A stretch of 64,000 bases of DNA from Thauera butanivorans NBRC 103042 (GTDB taxonomy: Bacteria > Pseudomonadota > Gammaproteobacteria > Burkholderiales > Rhodocyclaceae): NCBI RefSeq assembly GCF_001591165.1, contig NZ_BCUG01000002.1, forward strand, positions 62,001 through 126,000, written 5' to 3'. A program made the position numbers and the translations under genes. The notes under the pieces were generated by a model. That model was not told the origin of the DNA, made no database searches, and saw nothing but the letters and a program-made list of their open reading frames with translations. Shown here in pieces: positions 62,182 to 64,000 of the stretch (its first letter is position 1; the number at the start of each line of letters is the position of its first letter).

Positions 62182-63336
62182 TCAGGCGGGGTCCAGGCGC
62201 AACACCCGCCCATCGCTTTCGTCCAGCAGCCACAGATGGCCATCCGGCCCCTGGCGCACGTCGCGGATGCGCCTGCCGATGTCCAGCCGTTCCTCATGCA
62301 CCACCTTGCCGTCCTCCAGCACCAGGCGCGCCAGCAACTGGAACTTCAGCGCGCCGACGAACACGTTGCCTTTCCACTGCGGGAACACGTCGCCGGTGTA
62401 GAAAGCCATGCCCGACGGCGCGATCGACGGCGTCCATTGCTTGATCGGCGGCTCGACGTCGGCACGTTCCGTGCCTTCGCCGATACGAGTACCGACCACG
62501 TATTCGCGCCCGAAGGTGATCACCGGCCAGCCGTAGTTGCGGCCCGGCAGCACCCGGTTCAACTCGTCGCCTCCCTGCGGGCCATGCTCGTGCGCCCACA
62601 GCTCGCCGGTCAGCGGATGGAGCGCCGCGCCCTGCACGTTGCGGTGGCCCCAGGACCAGATCTCGGGCTGCGCTTTCGCTGCGCCCTCCGCCTGGCGCGC
62701 GAACGGATTGTCGCCGGGCACGCCGCCATCCAGATCGATACGCACGATCTTGCCGAGGTGGCTGTCCAGCGCCTGGGCACGGTCGCGCGAATGGAAACGG
62801 TCGCCGAGCGTGACGAACAGCCGGCCTTCGCGGTCGAACACCAGCCGCGAACCCCAGTGATGGTTGCCCGAAGGGTCTTCGTTCTGGGCGAAGATCACTT
62901 TCACGTCGTCCAGCTTCAACGCCTCGGCATCCAGCCGCGCCCGCGCGACGGCGGTGCGTGCACCGGCAGCGGTCGGCTGCGCGAACGAAAACACGATCGT
63001 CCGGTCTGTTGCAAAATCCGGACTCAAGGCCACGTCCAGCAGGCCGCCCTGTCCGCGCGCATGCACTTCGGGCACGCCCGCCAGCGGTTCCGAGACCGTA
63101 CCATCCGCGCCCACCAGCCGCATGCGGCCGGGCCGCTCGGTCAGCAGCAGGCGACCGTCGGGCAGGAAGGCCATGGACCACGGCGTATCCAGGCCGCGCG
63201 CCACTTCGACCAGCCTGACCTGGCCGGACTCGGTACGCAGCACGGCATCGGCCGCAAGCACTGGCCCGCAGACGAACACACCGGCGGCAAGCACGGCCGC
63301 CGACACCAGACCGCGAAATCCTTTCATCGCCCTCAT
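62182..63336 (-). CDS. PQQ-dependent sugar dehydrogenase family protein
   Basis: A 384-residue periplasmic six-bladed propeller of the soluble aldose dehydrogenase (YliI) family. It has a signal peptide at 1-28 (ending VLAA), LDTPWSMAFLPDGRLLLTERPGR, HARGQGGLLDVALSPDF, NHHWGSRLVF, ALHPLTGELWAHEHGPQGGDELN, and PSIAPSGMAFYTG. These include the PQQ and calcium residues. Start at 63336, where GAGG lies 8 bases upstream. Confidence 0.92.
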   Translation of the reverse strand: MRAMKGFRGLVSAAVLAAGVFVCGPVLAADAVLRTESGQVRLVEVARGLDTPWSMAFLPDGRLLLTERPGRMRLVGADGTVSEPLAGVPEVHARGQGGLLDVALSPDFATDRTIVFSFAQPTAAGARTAVARARLDAEALKLDDVKVIFAQNEDPSGNHHWGSRLVFDREGRLFVTLGDRFHSRDRAQALDSHLGKIVRIDLDGGVPGDNPFARQAEGAAKAQPEIWSWGHRNVQGAALHPLTGELWAHEHGPQGGDELNRVLPGRNYGWPVITFGREYVVGTRIGEGTERADVEPPIKQWTPSIAPSGMAFYTGDVFPQWKGNVFVGALKFQLLARLVLEDGKVVHEERLDIGRRIRDVRQGPDGHLWLLDESDGRVLRLDPA

Positions 63337-63395
63337 TCCTTCAGCCTCCCCTCATTCCATTCGATACCGGCCCACACCATTTCGTCCGACTGCCC

Positions 63396-63749
63396 ATGAC
63401 CTCATCCGTTCGCACGATCTTCCGCCTCGCCTTCGTCGCCGCACTCATCGCCGTGCTCTATCTCGCCCTGATGCCGGCACCCGACATCGTGCAGATCGTG
63501 TCCTCGCAGGACAAGATCGAACATGCAGCGCTGTTCGCCGCACTCGCGCTGCTGGCGGTGGCGGGCTGGCCGGATCACCCGCTGCGCATCGCCATCGGCC
63601 TGCTGCTCTACGGTGCGGCGATGGAAATCGCCCAGGGCCAGACCGGCTACCGGACCGCCGACCCGTGGGACTGGGTCGCCGACGCCATCGGCCTGCTCGT
63701 GCTGATCCCGGTCGTGCTGTCCAGACGCCGCACCGCCGGGCAGGCCTGA
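63396..63749 (+). CDS. VanZ-like membrane protein
   Basis: A 117-residue protein with three to four membrane helices. Family features are LALMPAP, QDKIEHAALFAALA, EIAQ and DWVADAIGLL, as in VanZ-like proteins. Function is uncertain; some members affect glycopeptide sensitivity or exopolysaccharide assembly. It is divergent from the sugar dehydrogenase. Confidence 0.85.
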   Translation: MTSSVRTIFRLAFVAALIAVLYLALMPAPDIVQIVSSQDKIEHAALFAALALLAVAGWPDHPLRIAIGLLLYGAAMEIAQGQTGYRTADPWDWVADAIGLLVLIPVVLSRRRTAGQA

Positions 63750-63853
63750 ATGCATTCCGCAACGGCCTGCTGCTCGTCAGCACACTGGCCTGTTGCTATC
63801 ATCGCGGCCTTTCCAATCAGGCGTTTGCGTACCGAACGCCGACGAAGCGCACC

Positions 63854-64000
63854 ATGAGCCCTCGCCACACCCTCGAACTCCTCGCCCCGGCCAAGACCGC
63901 CGATTTCGGCATCGAGGCCATCAACCACGGTGCGGACGCGGTGTACATCGGCGGCCCCGCCTTCGGCGCCCGTTCGGCGGCCGACAACAGCGTCGAGGAC
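63854..64000 (+). CDS. Peptidase U32 family protein (TrhP/YegQ-like), partial
   Basis: The first 49 codons of a gene that runs off the window. SPRHTLELLAPAKTADFGIEAINHGADAVYIGGPAFGARSAADNS is the conserved start of U32 proteins of the YegQ/TrhP type, which help hydroxylate tRNA uridine 34. Which U32 subgroup cannot be settled from the fragment. Confidence 0.85.
   Translation, partial: MSPRHTLELLAPAKTADFGIEAINHGADAVYIGGPAFGARSAADNSVED

Overview
The window is a GC-rich chromosomal segment from a proteobacterium, most likely a betaproteobacterium of the Rhodocyclales type (Thauera/Azoarcus-like). The basis is the base composition, the Azotobacter/Pseudomonas-class ferredoxin-NADP reductases, an H-NS-family protein, and a PEP-CTERM-like sorting tail. 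The taxonomic call is an inference, not a measurement. About 37 kb of the window (roughly 13.0-50.1 kb) is one transposable, Mu-like prophage; the two flanks are ordinary housekeeping DNA.

Left flank (1-12.9 kb): purT, a small membrane zinc-ribbon protein and rmuC on the minus strand; a first fpr (ferredoxin-NADP reductase); a minus-strand block with an FtsX-type ABC permease and an M20 amidohydrolase; a LysR regulator divergent from a second, closely similar fpr (a finR-fpr-like arrangement); glutathione peroxidase; a two-gene unit of an unknown protein and a membrane-anchored ankyrin protein; and ettA.

Prophage: the left end holds a leftward XRE-type repressor gene with repeated operator half-sites, a good rightward sigma70 promoter, a small DNA-binding protein, the MuA-type DDE transposase and the MuB-type ATPase. 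A long, tightly overlapping early operon follows (Gam-like, HU-like, GemA-like and Mor-like proteins plus many small unknowns, one with a PEP-CTERM-like tail). A BRO-domain gene sits behind a structured leader. The lysis cassette has a SAR-type GH24 endolysin, Rz and an embedded Rz1. The head genes follow Mu order: small and large terminase, portal, F-like and G-like proteins, protease with an in-frame scaffold, decoration protein and major head protein. The tail genes lack sheath, baseplate-wedge and fibre genes, so the virion is probably a siphovirus like B3/D3112, not a Mu-type myovirus. Cargo includes a leftward two-gene moron, a rightward moron with its own promoter, and an intact-looking M14 zinc carboxypeptidase paired with an unknown protein between the head and tail genes.

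Two signals are not explained by gene content. First, two leader RNAs, before the BRO gene and before the leftward moron operon, share one architecture: two nested complementary blocks, one masking the ribosome binding site, with different sequences but preserved pairing. They resemble the C4 antisense-RNA switch of phages P1/P7. Second, a conserved element (core GAATA-TTTCA-CCCC followed by a hairpin that ends at the start codon) occurs three times, near the positions of Mu late promoters: before the lysis genes, the protease gene and the tail-connector genes.

Right flank (50.1-64 kb): DUF1992 and DUF2237 genes; a phosphorelay cluster (HTH-receiver regulator, membrane histidine kinase, receiver, HPt); tRNA-Ser(GGA); an H-NS-like protein; an MFS transporter; an LpxH-like phosphoesterase and a GT4 glycosyltransferase; an L,D-transpeptidase divergent from a Tat-exported YcbK-like protein; dgkA; a PQQ-type sugar dehydrogenase; a VanZ-like protein; and the start of a U32 peptidase-family gene.
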